A DNA stretch of 64,000 nt from Sanghuangporus weigelae (lineage: Eukaryota; Basidiomycota; Agaricomycetes; Hymenochaetales; Hymenochaetaceae): contig CP137327.1 of the NCBI GenBank assembly GCA_033182465.1, positions 1,302,001-1,366,000 of the forward strand, written 5' to 3'. How positions within the stretch are numbered: position 1 is the first letter of the stretch; every line of letters starts with the position of its first letter. The position numbers and the translations under genes are program-made. This document shows, one piece after another, positions 30,604 through 43,700 of this stretch. The notes beneath the pieces are model-generated. The model was not told the DNA's origin, made no database searches, and worked only from the letters and a program-made list of their open reading frames with translations.

Positions 30604-32460
30604 TGCGCTGACTTTGCGTAGTGTGGCTGCGAAGTTGATTCCGCTGGACAAGTCACCGAGGATTTTGCATGACTTTACTCTTTTTCTCCGCCTTCCTGTT
30701 CGACTTGTCCACGCGTGAATGCGCCTTGCAATCCTTCGCGACTTTCTTTAACTTTCCTACAATATTCTAGACGAAAGCCTCAATATCAAAGCACTGTTTG
30801 AAAAAAACGAGAAGAATGCGTTTACTCTAGCATCATTATATTTATCAAGAATAGAATCTCGCCATAACGTATTAAGCCAATCCGCAAACGGCAAGCACGG
30901 CTCGCGATTGGGAAGGAAATCGATCCGGAAGAGCAGCCAATACCGAATCGCAACGAACGTCCTTACACGAACGATCTGCTTCACCATCACCTCCTGTGGG
31001 CTCATCGGTTCTTCCAGTGCCAAGTGGAATCGGCATAACAGCAAATGGCACAAGTCGAGCGTGTCGGTGTACGTGCGGTAGGTGAGAAGAAATATCAGCA
31101 GCTCATCATAGTCGAACTGGCTCATGGACTATGAAATCCACCACCCGATCGTCGCTGCCATCGGGACGTGGTACGTGTTCTCTGCGTCGTCCACACTCGA
31201 ACTCCCGCCGCCACAGTCCGACCCACGCTCCGGGGAGGGGTCGGACACTTCCGAAAGACCGTGTCCGTGTGACTTCCCTTTGAGGCTTCGCTTCCGCGAA
31301 TGCATGCACCGAGAAGACACACCGAGAAGACATGCGAATGTGGTCGCGAGCATGCGGTCGCGCTCCCCTAAATCGTCGCCCGCTCAACAATACTCGCGTT
31401 GTCGTTCATGAGGCTTCGCCCCAGATGACGGACCGCGGATCGTCCCGTGGGACTGCCCCGTCCAGCGTCGACAGGCTCATCTTGATCGTTGGCTGCCGCG
31501 ACCTTTCAGAGAGCGCGTCGAGCATCGGAAGCCCGCGATAGTTCTGTATCACATCGAATACCGTTGTCGAGAAGCGCGTGTACAAGCTACTCGCTTCCGG
31601 TGGAATGGCGCATGGCTCAGATTTTGTCTCTGAGATCAACCTGCCATTCGTCTCTGGCAAAGCCGTGGTTCCGTTTTTAGTCCTTTCAGCTTTGAGAGAA
31701 GCCAGCGAATCAAGAGAATCAGGCCGTTGTTGTTCTTGCTGTTGCTCCTGCTGCGGTCTCTCCACCTCCTCCAGCACCTCCGTTGTCTCGGTCTCCAATC
31801 CGTGCCATCGCGGATCCGCACGCGCAGTCTTCGTCGACTCAAAGGAACATATGCTACTCGAAGTCATCGGCGACGCCGGAGGGCCCAGCCAGCCCATCAC
31901 ATTCCTGAACGAGGCCGCGTAGAGACTGGAAACCTCCACGGCGAAATTGTTTATGCTGCTACTACCACTACCATTAGCGACATCAGCACTCGTTGTCGTC
32001 TGCATCATCGGTCGCGGCATATCTGCGCCCGTGACGCCGCCCTTAAGCCACGCCATAGACCTGTGCAGTTGATGTCCATGAAATCGTAAGCTAGGGACAG
32101 TGAATAGCGACAGTATTGGAACTTGCCTGTTTGCCATGCTGGTTGATGATAGCCGTAATGACATACGGCGAGCGCATGTCCTTGTTGGCAAGTTTGATCA
32201 TACCTGCGCTTCAGCTCGCGGGAATATCGAGCATAGCCGTTTCGTTTCGTTCACTTTGCCGTGGTATCGATGATGCGTTGATGCTGAGAAATAAAAGATT
32301 ACAAAATCATAGAAATATAGAGTACAAAAGATGACTATTTGAGGAAAATCAGAGTCGAACGTAGCGCTGAGCGTTGTTGGTCGGTCGTTACTCAACTCAA
32401 AACAAAACAAAAGAGCCTTATAATTTATATTATATAATCTAATTAGCTGACTTATAAATT
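30604..32460 (-). pseudogene. Truncated RasGEF duplicate
   Basis: The minus strand repeats the 5' half of the RasGEF gene at 2.9-6.1 kb: the start of the 3124-770 exon, the RasGEF N-terminal domain (FDYDELLIFLLTYRTYTD), the Ser/Gln-rich region, the GC-donor intron, and the promoter segment. It is shorter through several deletions. It has a stop just before the RasGEF N-terminal block (TCA TAG TCC ATG AGC CAG, near 31127), and has no catalytic CDC25 domain. It cannot encode an exchange factor. Its ends fall inside the F-box array and at a TIR element. Confidence 0.88.
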
Positions 32461-32461
32461 A

Positions 32462-33195
32462 CAGCTAGTTGCAAAATTGTTGGCAATCACGTGATTTCAC
32501 CACTTTTCTCGCCATGAGAGCATCAAAACACAGATAAAATCATATCTCACCCAAATCTCAACGGTTTCACATCATATAAGTTGCTAAATTCATCTTTTCG
32601 AAAGGGCTTTCGCTTAAAGAAAACTTTAGCCTGAACATGAGATTCTGGTTGTATGCATCATTTTAGACAGCATCTTCCCAGCTCACCAGTGGATGCTGAG
32701 GCCCTAGCTAGTGCACAAACCTAGTCTATTACACCTAAAATGAATTTACATGCATGAATCTGGCCTGTAAGAATTTTTCCTGGAGCCTGGGAGGCTGGGG
32801 GGAAATGATGAGTTTTGAGTGATTCAGGCATGTCTCAAAGCAGCACATTCTGGTACACAATTCAACTCAAACTCAGTCTGTAAATTCATTTTATAATCAT
32901 ATTATCATTCTGGATAGCTTTGGGGAGGTGCTGGACCAGCATGGATCACAGAAAAAAATGCACATGCAAGGAAGAGGTAAAAAACGAGATTTTCGCCATT
33001 TTGGGGTCATGTTTTGCTCTATTTTCTCAGTAGTTTTTCCTAAACGAAAGCCCTTTCGAAAAGATGAATTTAGCAACTTAGATGATGTGAAACCGTTGAG
33101 ATTTGGGTGAGATATGATTTTATCTGTGTTTTGAGGCTCTCATGGCGAGAAAAGTGGTAAAATCACGTGATTGCCAACAATTTTGCAACTAGCTG
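32462..33195. mobile_element. 734-bp non-autonomous TIR element with about 155-nt TIRs
   Basis: The ends CAGCTAGTTGCAAAATTG and its complement lie between TA dinucleotides (32460-32461 and 33196-33197). The inverted repeats extend about 155 nt with few mismatches and contain the palindrome ATCACGTGAT. The centre has no protein. The homologous position next to the parent RasGEF gene (near 6145) lacks the element and gives a near-empty-site comparison. TA duplication suggests the Tc1/mariner group. Confidence 0.8.
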
Positions 33196-33197
33196 TA

Positions 33198-33900
33198 TAA
33201 TGGAGGTACTCCATTTGTGGTTATTCGAGCTCACGGGTACAAACTCACGCCAGTTGTGGGTTATCGATAGACTCATCTTGTATTGTCATTTGTTTTCTTC
33301 AGTATGAGGATCACCTCCAGATATAGCTGTCCTTTAAATATCTTGCATTTTCTCGCTCAATTCTCTTTGAGTTGTACATTTGACCTGTCTCATTTGTGTC
33401 CCTTCTAATGAGGTTGTGCTCTGTACAAGCACATATCTCTCAAAAGGCACGGTCACGACGTGGCAAGCAATCGCACCCTCCGATAGAGGCCACCACTATC
33501 ATTGCACTTCCAATGCATTTTTTCTGAGTTGAAGAAATCAGTCAATTATATCTAATCCCTTGCGATGCACAGGGCTCCCTGGTTTCTCATTCAACATCTA
33601 TTGCTCTGAAGAAATCTCTCTCGTCATTTGTTTGCAATTCATGCTTCAGTATGAGGATCACCCTGCAAATAATACTTTCAATTATTTATATAATTATATT
33701 CCATGACCTTTACACTCAGGCGTCACAAACAAAGTAAAACAGCTCGGGTCGTGCCGAAGCTGCCAGCACAACCGCGATCGAGCCACTTCACACACACTCT
33801 CCTCTCTCACTCACTCTTGTTGCAATAGCGTCCCGTAAGTATCATTCTGGAAACTTACCATCTCTATCCTGACGAAACTTTCGATCATAGTGCAAATCCA
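33198..33900 (+). other. TIR-element relic and upstream flank of F-box copy 3
   Basis: The first 50 nt match the end of the 6.1-kb TIR element (GAGGTACTCCATTTGTGG). From about 33345 the sequence repeats the F-box unit flank seen at 25.15-25.74 kb. No gene was found. Confidence 0.55.
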
Positions 33901-35456
33901 ATGTGTAACAAAATGGACAACCCGTTCCTCGATGGGGCTGACAAATTGTCGAGCGCTCTGGCCAAGTTCCGACATGCTGCAGATGAGCTATGGCGAACGA
34001 TTGATAATTGTGCATCCACGCTCCAAAAAATGTAAACATTTTCAGTCTTCGTTGGCCATCTTCTTTCTCCGATAATAATATCTATGATTGTCCAAACAGT
34101 GATGTCGAGGATTATCCAGATCCGTTCAAGGCTCTTGGATTCTTGCGAGCGGCCGTAAATCATTATTGTGGTACTTTCAGCGACAGCCAGGCAGCTGTTG
34201 CTATAAGGACGGGCTGTTCGAAGAAGGCTTTGGAGCACCTTAAGTCTCACGTCGACTCCTCTGCTATGAAGTACGGTCTCGATCGTCTTCCAAGCGAGCT
34301 TCTTTCACGGATATTCCTCGATGCTACTAGCAGATTGAAGTCAACGATAACCTTGTCGCACGTGTCCAAGCAGTTTCGTTCGATAGTCAATCGGTCTCCA
34401 GCCCTTTGGCAGGGGTTCCGGTTGTCATCCGAGTGGAGCCAGGAACAAATACGTGCCGTGGCAGAGAGAAGCGCATTTCGGTCGTTGAAAGCAGATTTAG
34501 ATGTCAATGGCAATGAGCTGGATTCTGTCACTGCTATATTCTCTTTACACTCCTGCTTAGAGGAGCTCTCGATTATCCATTTCTCAATGGAATTTGCAGA
34601 AGAGGTTCGGCGTCGTTTGGGATTCCTTCACTTTCCGAGCCTGCAAGCGCTGAAATCCAAAGACTCCGAAATCCTCACTTTACAGCATCCCCAGCAGACT
34701 ATTGAAATGCCATCGCTTCGCATTCTAAATGTAGACTTCCTTCCGCACAACTCGATGGCAAGAAACCTGGTCGAGCTATCCCTTGATTTAGGGAAGGTGT
34801 CCTTGACAAGCTTATTGGACTTCTTATCCTCTACGAACGTGCTGGAAGACCTAAGCATATCGCTCGGGACCGAGGAAGCCGAGGAGGATGTGTCCAATCA
34901 CAAATCAGTCCGGCTGACCCGACTCGTCAAGCTTTGTCTTGGGATGGAGAAACGCTCGATGAGGGCTACCTCATTCGTTGCACGGAAGATTCGTTCCTCG
35001 TCTCTCCGGACCTTAGTGTTGCGTGGCGATTGTAACGTGGATACGACCAGTGATGGTCCGTTTCAAGACATTCTTCAAAGCAACCCATCGTTCACAAAGC
35101 TGGAACTCCTAGGATTCTGGAGCATTGACCTTTGGCACATCCCTCCGCAGGTCGAAGTCCTAATGTTGACGCATAAATACGCACGAGACAAATTCCCAGC
35201 TTTCAAGTGCTCTGGCACTGTCAGCTCGCACCAGATCCGTTTGATACGCTTACATGGGGAGGGAGATTCATCGTGGCTCCAGGGGTGTGTATACGTCATA
35301 CGTCAAGTCTTGCTTCGTTCCGGTCTCAATGCCATCCAGTTTGAGTTTCAAGACTGCCGGAGTTTTAGAAACGGGTCTTTTAATCTCAAAGACGTTGATT
35401 GTGCTTTAATTGATGATGATGGTGATGACGACTACATGGATGATGACTCCGACTAA
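33901..35456 (+). CDS. F-box protein, copy 3
   Basis: Exons 33901-34031 and 34100-35456 give 495 residues. The F-box reads LDRLPSELLSRIFLDAT, then LSHVSKQFRSIVNRSP and ALWQGF; the leucine-rich C-terminal region and an acidic tail (DDDGDDDYMDDDSD) follow. It is the longest intact copy and the best reference for recognising damage in the others. It presumably pairs with Skp1 in an SCF ubiquitin ligase; the target is unknown. Strong similarity to copy 2 through the whole coding region and flanks shows recent tandem duplication. Confidence 0.87.
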
Positions 35457-35635
35457 TTAACGGATCACGGCAACTTATCTCTGGCCCCATCTATTTCATC
35501 GATCGAAACTATATCGAAAATCCCAAGCACTTCGCTGTCCTGTAGCTAGCATTGCTTTTGCGAATTGATGTTTCTTTCCCCTAATTTCTCTTCCATCTGG
35601 ATAGAACTCATAGATATGGGCTGACGTGATTTACA

Positions 35636-36640
35636 TTATGCAGCATGAGCATGTCCGACACATTATTACTTAAAAAAAAGAAGGGGAATGCCTGTCAACC
35701 AGATATATGCTGCTTTCTAATAATGCTATCTTCTCTTTTCACCCGAGTTTAGAGGAATGCTCATCTTATCGTTTGGGGCATAATATCTTAGAGGTGGTCC
35801 GAGGTCATCTTCAAGACTTCATTTTCCAGTCCTGCAAAGTTGGTGTCTCGTCGGGCACCCAATACCACACTGCTGCAACCACAGTGAAAAAAAAACTCCG
35901 AGTCTGAAATATCATCACTACACATTCTGGATTCAGACTTCATTCCACTCATTCCACAGTCAAGTTTCTTGCTTGACGTCACCTCAATTCTAGAGGATGT
36001 CTTTTATTGGACTTTCTATCTTCTATAACATCAGCATGGAGTTTAATGCTCACACTTAATATCAAATAGACAATGATGGATTTGAAGACATCGATTGACT
36101 AGGGGTTGAGCTGCTTAAACTTGTTGCACAGCCTGTACTTCGTTTCACAATATAGGAAGATCAAAGTATAGGTCAAACAGGATTGATCTCCAACTTTGCA
36201 CAGAAATTTCATTCTTCATCTCTCCGTGCCCTGGGTGTCTATATGGCCATCTGCAACTGTTGCAAAGTATCCAAAACTCCGATTAAAAGCATTCTTCAGG
36301 TTTATCCATCATTCATAGGGCTGCAGTGCTTGCAATTTGACATCATTGGCCTTTTGCACCATCAAATGGAGATTCTAATAGTGATAGATCCATGGGATAC
36401 ATTCGGATTGTTCAAGTGATCTGGAAGTTTCAATTCGCTCCAGACCTGTTTGGTGCGCTTTCGCAAGGGTACCTAATCATTGGTTCAGGAGTCATTCGAT
36501 GTTCTCCTTGATGCCGATCTCCATAGCATCCAGTTTGGTGCTGATGATTGATTGTCTTGGATCTAGGAATCAGATTCTCAATCTCAATGAAGAACTCGAC
36601 CCTGTTGATGAACAAAAAAGTCGGGATTCCTTGATGATAA
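35636..36640 (+). pseudogene. Decayed F-box-family remnant 2
   Basis: Same remnant type as 27.45-28.47 kb, in the same position behind an F-box copy: AIFSFHPSLEECSSYRLGHN at the start and SLRALGVYMAICNCCKV further on, in different frames with many stops. Confidence 0.65.
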
Positions 36641-36887
36641 CAATTAATCTTAATCTTTCTTAACTTCTATATTTCATTTGTGCTTGTATCTCTGTACATT
36701 CAGGCATCGCATCGCAAACAATGCAAAACAGCTCGGGTCGTGCCGAAGCTGTCAGCATGTCTTCCGAGTCATTGTCTCTCAATCACTCTTGTTGCAATAG
36801 TCTCCCATAAGTAAGTAAGTATCAGTATTTTCTCTGCAAATTCACTATCTCTAATCTAACCAAACTTGAGATCACAGCGCAAACCCA

Positions 36888-38438
36888 ATGTGCAGCAAAA
36901 TGTTCAGCCCATTCCTCGATGGGACTGACGAACTGTCTGGCGCTCTGGCCAGGTTCCGACATGCTGCAGATGAGCTATGGCGAGTGATTGATAGCTGTAC
37001 ATCCACACTCAGAAAATGGTAAACATTTCCAGTCTTCGCTGCGCATCCTTCTTAATATCCATAATCGTCCAAACAGTGATGTTGAGGATTGTCTAGATCC
37101 TTTCAATAGTCTTGGATTCTTGCGAGCGACTGCACATCATTATTACGATACTTTCAACGACAACCAGGTAGCTGTTGACAGTATGATGGGCCGTTCGAAA
37201 AAGGCTTTGAAGTAACTCCAGTCTCACGTCGACTCCTCTGCTATGAAGTACGGTCTCAATCGTCTTCCGACCGAGCTTCTTTCACGGATATTCCTCGATG
37301 TCGCTAGCGATATGAAGTCAACGATATTCTTGTCGCACGTGTCCAAGCGATTCCGATCTATAGTCAATGGCTATCCAGCCCTTTGGCAGAGGTTCCGTTT
37401 GTCATCTATGTAGAACCGGGAACAGATAATTGCCATTGCAGAGAGGAGTGCATTCCAGTCGACAGAAGCATTGATCGGCGGGAGTAGTGACTTGGATTCT
37501 ACCACTGCTATATTCTCTTTCCACTCCTGCTTAGAGGATCTTTCGATTTTCGACCTCTCAGTGGAATATGCAGAAGAGGTTCGACGTCGCCTGGGGTTCC
37601 TCCACTTTCCGAGCTTGCAAGTGCTATCATTCAAGAAATGTCATTCTTATATTCCCGCTTTACAGCATCCCCAGCAATTTTTTGAAATGCCATTGCTTCG
37701 CACTCTGGATGCAAACTTCCTTCCGCACAACTCATTGGCAAAAAACTTGGACAAGCTATCCCTTGATTTAGGGCTGGTGTCATTGGCGAGCTTATTGGAT
37801 TTCTTGTCTTCCACGAACGCGCTGCAGGACCTAAGCATTTACGTTTTCCTCATGGCCGATGAAGCCAAAGAGGAAGTGCCTGATCACAATCCAGTTCTGC
37901 TGCCCAGGCTCATCAAGCTTTGCTTTAGAGCATGGGAAGGCTCGATGATGTCTGCCTCAATCGTTGCGCAGAAGATTCGTACCTCATCTCTCAAACGTTG
38001 CACGGCATGGAGGACCGTCTCGAAGAATTTCGCGGCATGCAGACGACCAATGGTGGCTCGTGTCAGGACATTCTTCAAAGCAACCCATCGTTCACAGAGC
38101 TGGACCTCTCATTATTCACGAGCATTGATCTTTGTCACATCCCTCCGCAGGTGGAAGTCCTGTTATTGAATTTTAGTCATGTACAGTACGTGCACTCATT
38201 TTTCAAGTGTTCGGGTACTGTCCGCTCCCACCGGATTCGTTTGATACGCTTCCTCGGAGAAGGAAACTCCCGCCTCAAGGATTGTGTATCTCATATACGT
38301 GACGTTCTGCTTCGTTCCGGTCTCAATGCCGTTCAGATTGAGTTTCGAAACTGCTGGAGGTTTAGAAACGGTTCTTTTGATCTCAAGGACGTCCATCGTG
38401 CTTATCTTAGTAATGATGACCTCGACTTAGATCACTGA
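36888..38438 (+). pseudogene. F-box gene copy 4, inactivated
   Basis: Exon 1 (36888-37018) and exon 2 from 37077 are recognisable. Exon 2 contains TAA at 37213-37215, just before the F-box, and TAG at 37411-37413 where copy 1 has Trp (SSM-W-NREQ), both in frame. A frameshift near 38000 moves the C-terminal leucine-rich part into another frame (DILQSNPSFTELDLSLF continues to 38438). Three independent lesions make it a clear pseudogene. Confidence 0.85.
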
Positions 38439-38955
38439 TCACGGCGGACTGTTTCCGGCTCTATCTATACTTCATCGATCGAGGCTCTCTTGTAGACTTC
38501 TCTACCTCGCTTTCCTGTGGCTAGCATTGCTAAGATATATGTACTTTTGCAATTTTGACGTATTTCGTCTCCCTTGATATCTCTCCCGACTAAATAGAAT
38601 TCATAGCTGTATATATGCATTTGTGTGGTTTACATTCCGGGGTAAGAGAAACCGGCCATTCAGATACGCATACGCAAATCCCAATCAAATCATCCGAGTC
38701 GTCTAACACATTCAAACCCAGTCCCAAATTCGTCGTTACATAAATATCCGTCGTATAATCTTCCCTTAATCCATTCTTCGAGAATCGAGAACCCTTCACA
38801 AGCTCTCTTCAGCAGCAAGCCAGTGAGCCCCTCGCCGCCGGGAGGCGGGGGAACTTCAACTTAGGACTATCGTCCGCTTCCCACTCTTGCCAGTGGGTCG
38901 TCACTACTAAAATACTAGTGCTGATCCAGCGCTTCTCGGACTGAAAGAGCACAAA
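38439..38955. other. Intergenic flank, no gene seen
   Basis: The first 200 nt resemble, in inverted orientation, the 3' flank of the F-box gene at 53.0 kb (CTTCATCGATCGA and AATTCATAGCTGT motifs). The rest has no recognisable feature. Confidence 0.5.
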
Positions 38956-39222
38956 TTACAGCGAGAGAATGGATGTGATGAGAAGGGTGAAGAGGAATAT
39001 ATGGTGAAGGTGTGGAAGGGACGTTGATGAGGATGGTGAAGAAGAGGGATACGGTTGCGGAGGCGATGATACTGAGTCGTTCGGAAGTTCCTGTACTATA
39101 AAGTGTACTTGAGCTAACGTAGATGTCCCTACTGCACTACTGGTTCCGTACGTCCGTACCAAGTCTTCGAATCGAGCTTTTGGTTGTGTAGTTGAAAAGC
39201 CTCTTCTCGCCGCGAAAGCCAC
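38956..39222 (-). pseudogene. Fragment of the PPxY gene family, exon 3
   Basis: The frame contains QPKARFEDLVRTYGTSS, matching QPKARLEDLVRTYGTAAG of the gene at 51.6-52.7 kb, and a similar Ser/Pro-rich continuation. The first two exons are absent and the end departs from the paralogues. It lies tail to tail with F-box copy 4, as the intact gene lies with the F-box gene at 53.0 kb. Confidence 0.7.
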
Positions 39223-39461
39223 ATTCGTAACAACATAAGTCGAGCCGACATTAGTAATCGTGTCTTTAGCCTGATAAACAAGTATCTGAGTCCGAACATC
39301 GATAGAAACACCTTTCGATTTTGTTTACTAGATACGTAGATACAAAAGAAAAGAGAGAAGTAAAGAACTCGTTCGTTGTACACGGCGTTACGTTTCTAAG
39401 TTATTGCAATTTTTACATTCTTTGTTTGCGCGAATGCCGCTTTCCGATGCTATGGGCTAGC

Positions 39462-40918
<1,457 letters not shown>

Positions 40919-41010
40919 GATGAAATGGATGCAAGTCTATAGAAAGTAGATGAATGAGCTGTAGGATGTGGTGGATGCTCGAGGACAAGATGGGATGAGA
41001 GGGGTTAGGG

Positions 41011-41020
41011 CTTTATATAT
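41011..41020 (-). promoter_or_regulatory. GAPDH TATA box
   Basis: ATATATAAAG on the minus strand, about 95 nt before the start codon, followed by pyrimidine-rich sequence (CCCTCTCATCCC), a usual layout for highly expressed fungal genes. Confidence 0.65.
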
Positions 41021-41059
41021 GCGCATTGCGTATTGTATGCGTTGGGGGGTCACTGAGGT

Positions 41060-42294
41060 CACGGCTCACGGCTCACGGCCGACGCCGCGCCGTTGGATCG
41101 TATGAAACCGGATTCATTCATCGTGTTTCTCGTCCCTTCTCTCACCTCCTTCTGGCAAATTAACATATTGAGCCTCCCACTACTTGTCGACCAGCGTGCA
41201 TTTGTCTCCGATGATTTCTTGAATTTCATGAAGTGTTTGTTGTGAACCAGTACCTGTATTCGATCCGATCATTATCTTTGCTCGACGGCCGACCCTCTCA
41301 GTCTCTATCTCCTCGGCGCCCGTTCGTCGAGATATCCCGAGTACCGCGTCGGTGCACATGCGGCCGTTTCATCACCAAGTGGTGTTATCACTCACCCTAT
41401 TCTTCAATTCCGAGCATCCAGGAGAGTAAAAACAAAAAAAAATTGCGTATGCTGACTCAACGCATCAACGGCTCGAAGCCACCCGAGCATGAGCGATGGG
41501 CGATGTCCATATCCCCGAACTTACTTCACCTCCGTCTCCGAACCGCGACGAACGTGCATAAGGAACTAACTTACTTCCGTACCATCTACACTCGAAATAA
41601 CTCTTACTGCATTATCTCCGCATCTGCACGACGAGAAGATGCGAAACGCTCGGATTCGGAGTCTCCTACCAATCTCACCACGATGAAGCCTGATGAAGCC
41701 CTGATGAGCCGTCATACATCAAGCTCTTGTCAACGATGACTGCATGCTCGGAGTCCGACGGATGCGCGTGTGTATGTATGTACGTAGCATATGATTCAGG
41801 CTCATCTCTCATCGAGTAAACCTTGGCTATACGGAATGATACGAGCCAATCGTTAGCTAACAATTCCTTTACATGGCTATCCAATGACCCATGTTTGTCT
41901 GTATTTGCTCTGGAGTCCACGTGATCGTGTCGTCGTTTCGACAATTCTGACATCCACATTCTGACCGGACCCACGCCTTAACTTGCCCACTAGCCACCAC
42001 GAGCTGGAAGCGCTACTTCGTTCCATGAACCTGCCATGCCTCTCTTTCACTATCGGTGTTTGACCCGATGCCATAAATGACGCTCTCATTATCATCATGA
42101 CATCTCTTTATCTCAGTGGCGGAATAGGTAATCGATCGCTCCTCGATATCAACACGGTAGAGTGGCTGTTCTTTCAGAAAAATCGACCGCGTGCCGAACT
42201 TGCATATGTACATACTCCTCATATTACATATCGCATATCGCATAGGTGAGTAACAAAGCGTGTCAACATAACCGCAAAATCACAACGCCGAAGC
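41060..42294. other. Intergenic region with the first copy of a repeated flank module
   Basis: No gene was found. The part from about 41470 to 42240 recurs behind the other members of the three-copy family (44.88-45.64 kb, partly 47.99-48.40 kb), including a CACGTGATCGTG site near 41917. Confidence 0.5.
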
Positions 42295-43242
42295 TCAAGC
42301 CACTTTCCCCTTGTCTTCGTTCTGATCCAGCTTCAGGCTTGACACGATATCGATAAGTATCTCGACTTCGCTTTCTGCGAGACCGGTCTTTTTGTCGTCA
42401 ACTGCAAGCTGGATGAAGAGCTTGCAGGCATCGGAATGACCTTCCTCGTACAGAGTGATAGCTGCGCGAATGAAGTCGCTTCCCTGAAGTATCTCTTCTT
42501 GAGCGAGGGCACAGAAAAGCTGGAACGAGAGAGATATCTCCGCAATGTTATCGAGCGGGTCCTGGGTACAAAGCTGTCTATCAGATGGTGTGCTAATGAG
42601 ATTGATGATGCTTACCCGTGCGAACATATCAACACACATCATGAAGAATACATTGCGTACTTCCTCTTTGGTGACTTTCTGTTGGTCGATGCGCTTGAGA
42701 AGCATACCAACTGTCTGGAGGGCTTCGGCCCTGGTAGAACGCCCATATTCTCGGACGTGTCTTGCAGCCATGCTGATGGGGCTGACGTCCGTGGTGTCCT
42801 GTTGATCAGATAGAGATGCCTGGGCATCCCCTGTATGGTTGTAAAGACATTCCAGGATAGATGGGTATCTGTCCTGGATTGCACGTTGAAGATTCCGTCC
42901 TCGCAGAAGAGTGCTGCTGGGACGAGATGAGCATTGCGTAGGGTTCGGAGAAGCGGGCGTATGACTTCTGGGCGGAGTCGATGAAGGACGACTCCACCCG
43001 GGTGACATCGCGTCCTTCTGACGACTCTTTGAGAGATCGAAGGATACGGTCGCACGCCTACTCCGCGTCGTTTCACCGGGATCGCTGTGGTTCAAAGGAG
43101 CGACTTCCCTCGGAGAGTGACCACTGCACGTCGGGTTTGAGGCCCTCGAAGTCCTTGATTTCTCCCTGGAGAGAGGTAGTGACTCGCCCGCATTGTCATG
43201 CTGACGGGGCTCGTAAGCACTCGGAGGGTTGAATTTACCCAT
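42295..43242 (-). CDS. Unrecognised tandem family A, copy 1 (297 aa)
   Basis: Two exons (43242-42616 and 42561-42295) with a 54-nt intron (GTAAGC..CCCAG, branch CTGAT). The protein starts MGKFNPPSAYEP, has a disordered Ser/Arg/Pro-rich first half and a helical second half (ARHVREYGRSTRAEALQTV, MLLKRIDQQKVTKEEV, FQLFCALAQEEILQGSDF). No signal peptide or membrane span. I do not recognise the family. The intron length is a multiple of three here, so the frame would also read through; the paralogue at 48.4 kb, whose intron is 55 nt, shows that it is spliced. The first-half sequence is charged and looks regulatory, but no function is claimed. Confidence 0.8.
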   Translation of the reverse strand: MGKFNPPSAYEPRQHDNAGESLPLSREKSRTSRASNPTCSGHSPREVAPLNHSDPGETTRSRRATVSFDLSKSRQKDAMSPGWSRPSSTPPRSHTPASPNPTQCSSRPSSTLLRGRNLQRAIQDRYPSILECLYNHTGDAQASLSDQQDTTDVSPISMAARHVREYGRSTRAEALQTVGMLLKRIDQQKVTKEEVRNVFFMMCVDMFARVSIINLISTPSDRQLCTQDPLDNIAEISLSFQLFCALAQEEILQGSDFIRAAITLYEEGHSDACKLFIQLAVDDKKTGLAESEVEILIDIVSSLKLDQNEDKGKVA

Positions 43243-43450
43243 TACACGTTCTGCAAATTTGCGATGGCGTCGTTTGTGCTGTGTTGAAGGATAGGGGAGT
43301 TAGACTACACCGAGAAAGTCGTTCAGAGAAATACAGAGACACAAAGGCAAGTAGCTCTCTCGGTATATGTGCGTATGACTGGATGTGCGAGTGGAGTGAC
43401 GATAGCTGAGATGCGAGTAGTTTCGTGAGATGGGGGCCTACAGAGCCTTC

Positions 43451-43460
43451 TTATATACCC
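43451..43460 (-). promoter_or_regulatory. TATA box of family A copy 1
   Basis: GGGTATATAA on the minus strand, about 210 nt before the ATG. The same box with the same neighbourhood (CACGAGAAGGGTATATAA) occurs at 46811-46820, and in slightly altered form at 49571-49580, before the other two copies. Confidence 0.75.
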
Positions 43461-43700
43461 TTCTCGTGCGTGAAGCGTGACTGTGTGCCACTGCCAGTGC
43501 GATGACTCACCTGTGCAATTCCCATAGCACATTCAAGTGCCGCACTTCACACCTCTTCATTTGTGTCTATGCTGAACTTCTAGACTGGCCGGCCTTTTTT
43601 CGTGGGTACAATATACTTCTATTTTACAGACGCGTGCTCATGACGCGTCGAGATGTACGAATAAGTCCTGACTTGTAATGCGGGAGAGCACGTCAATGGA

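Noticed and set aside
30540-32460. RasGEF fragment as cargo captured by a TIR transposon
   Set aside because: A TIR lies only at one side; no matching inverted repeat is present near 30600, so simple segmental duplication is more likely.
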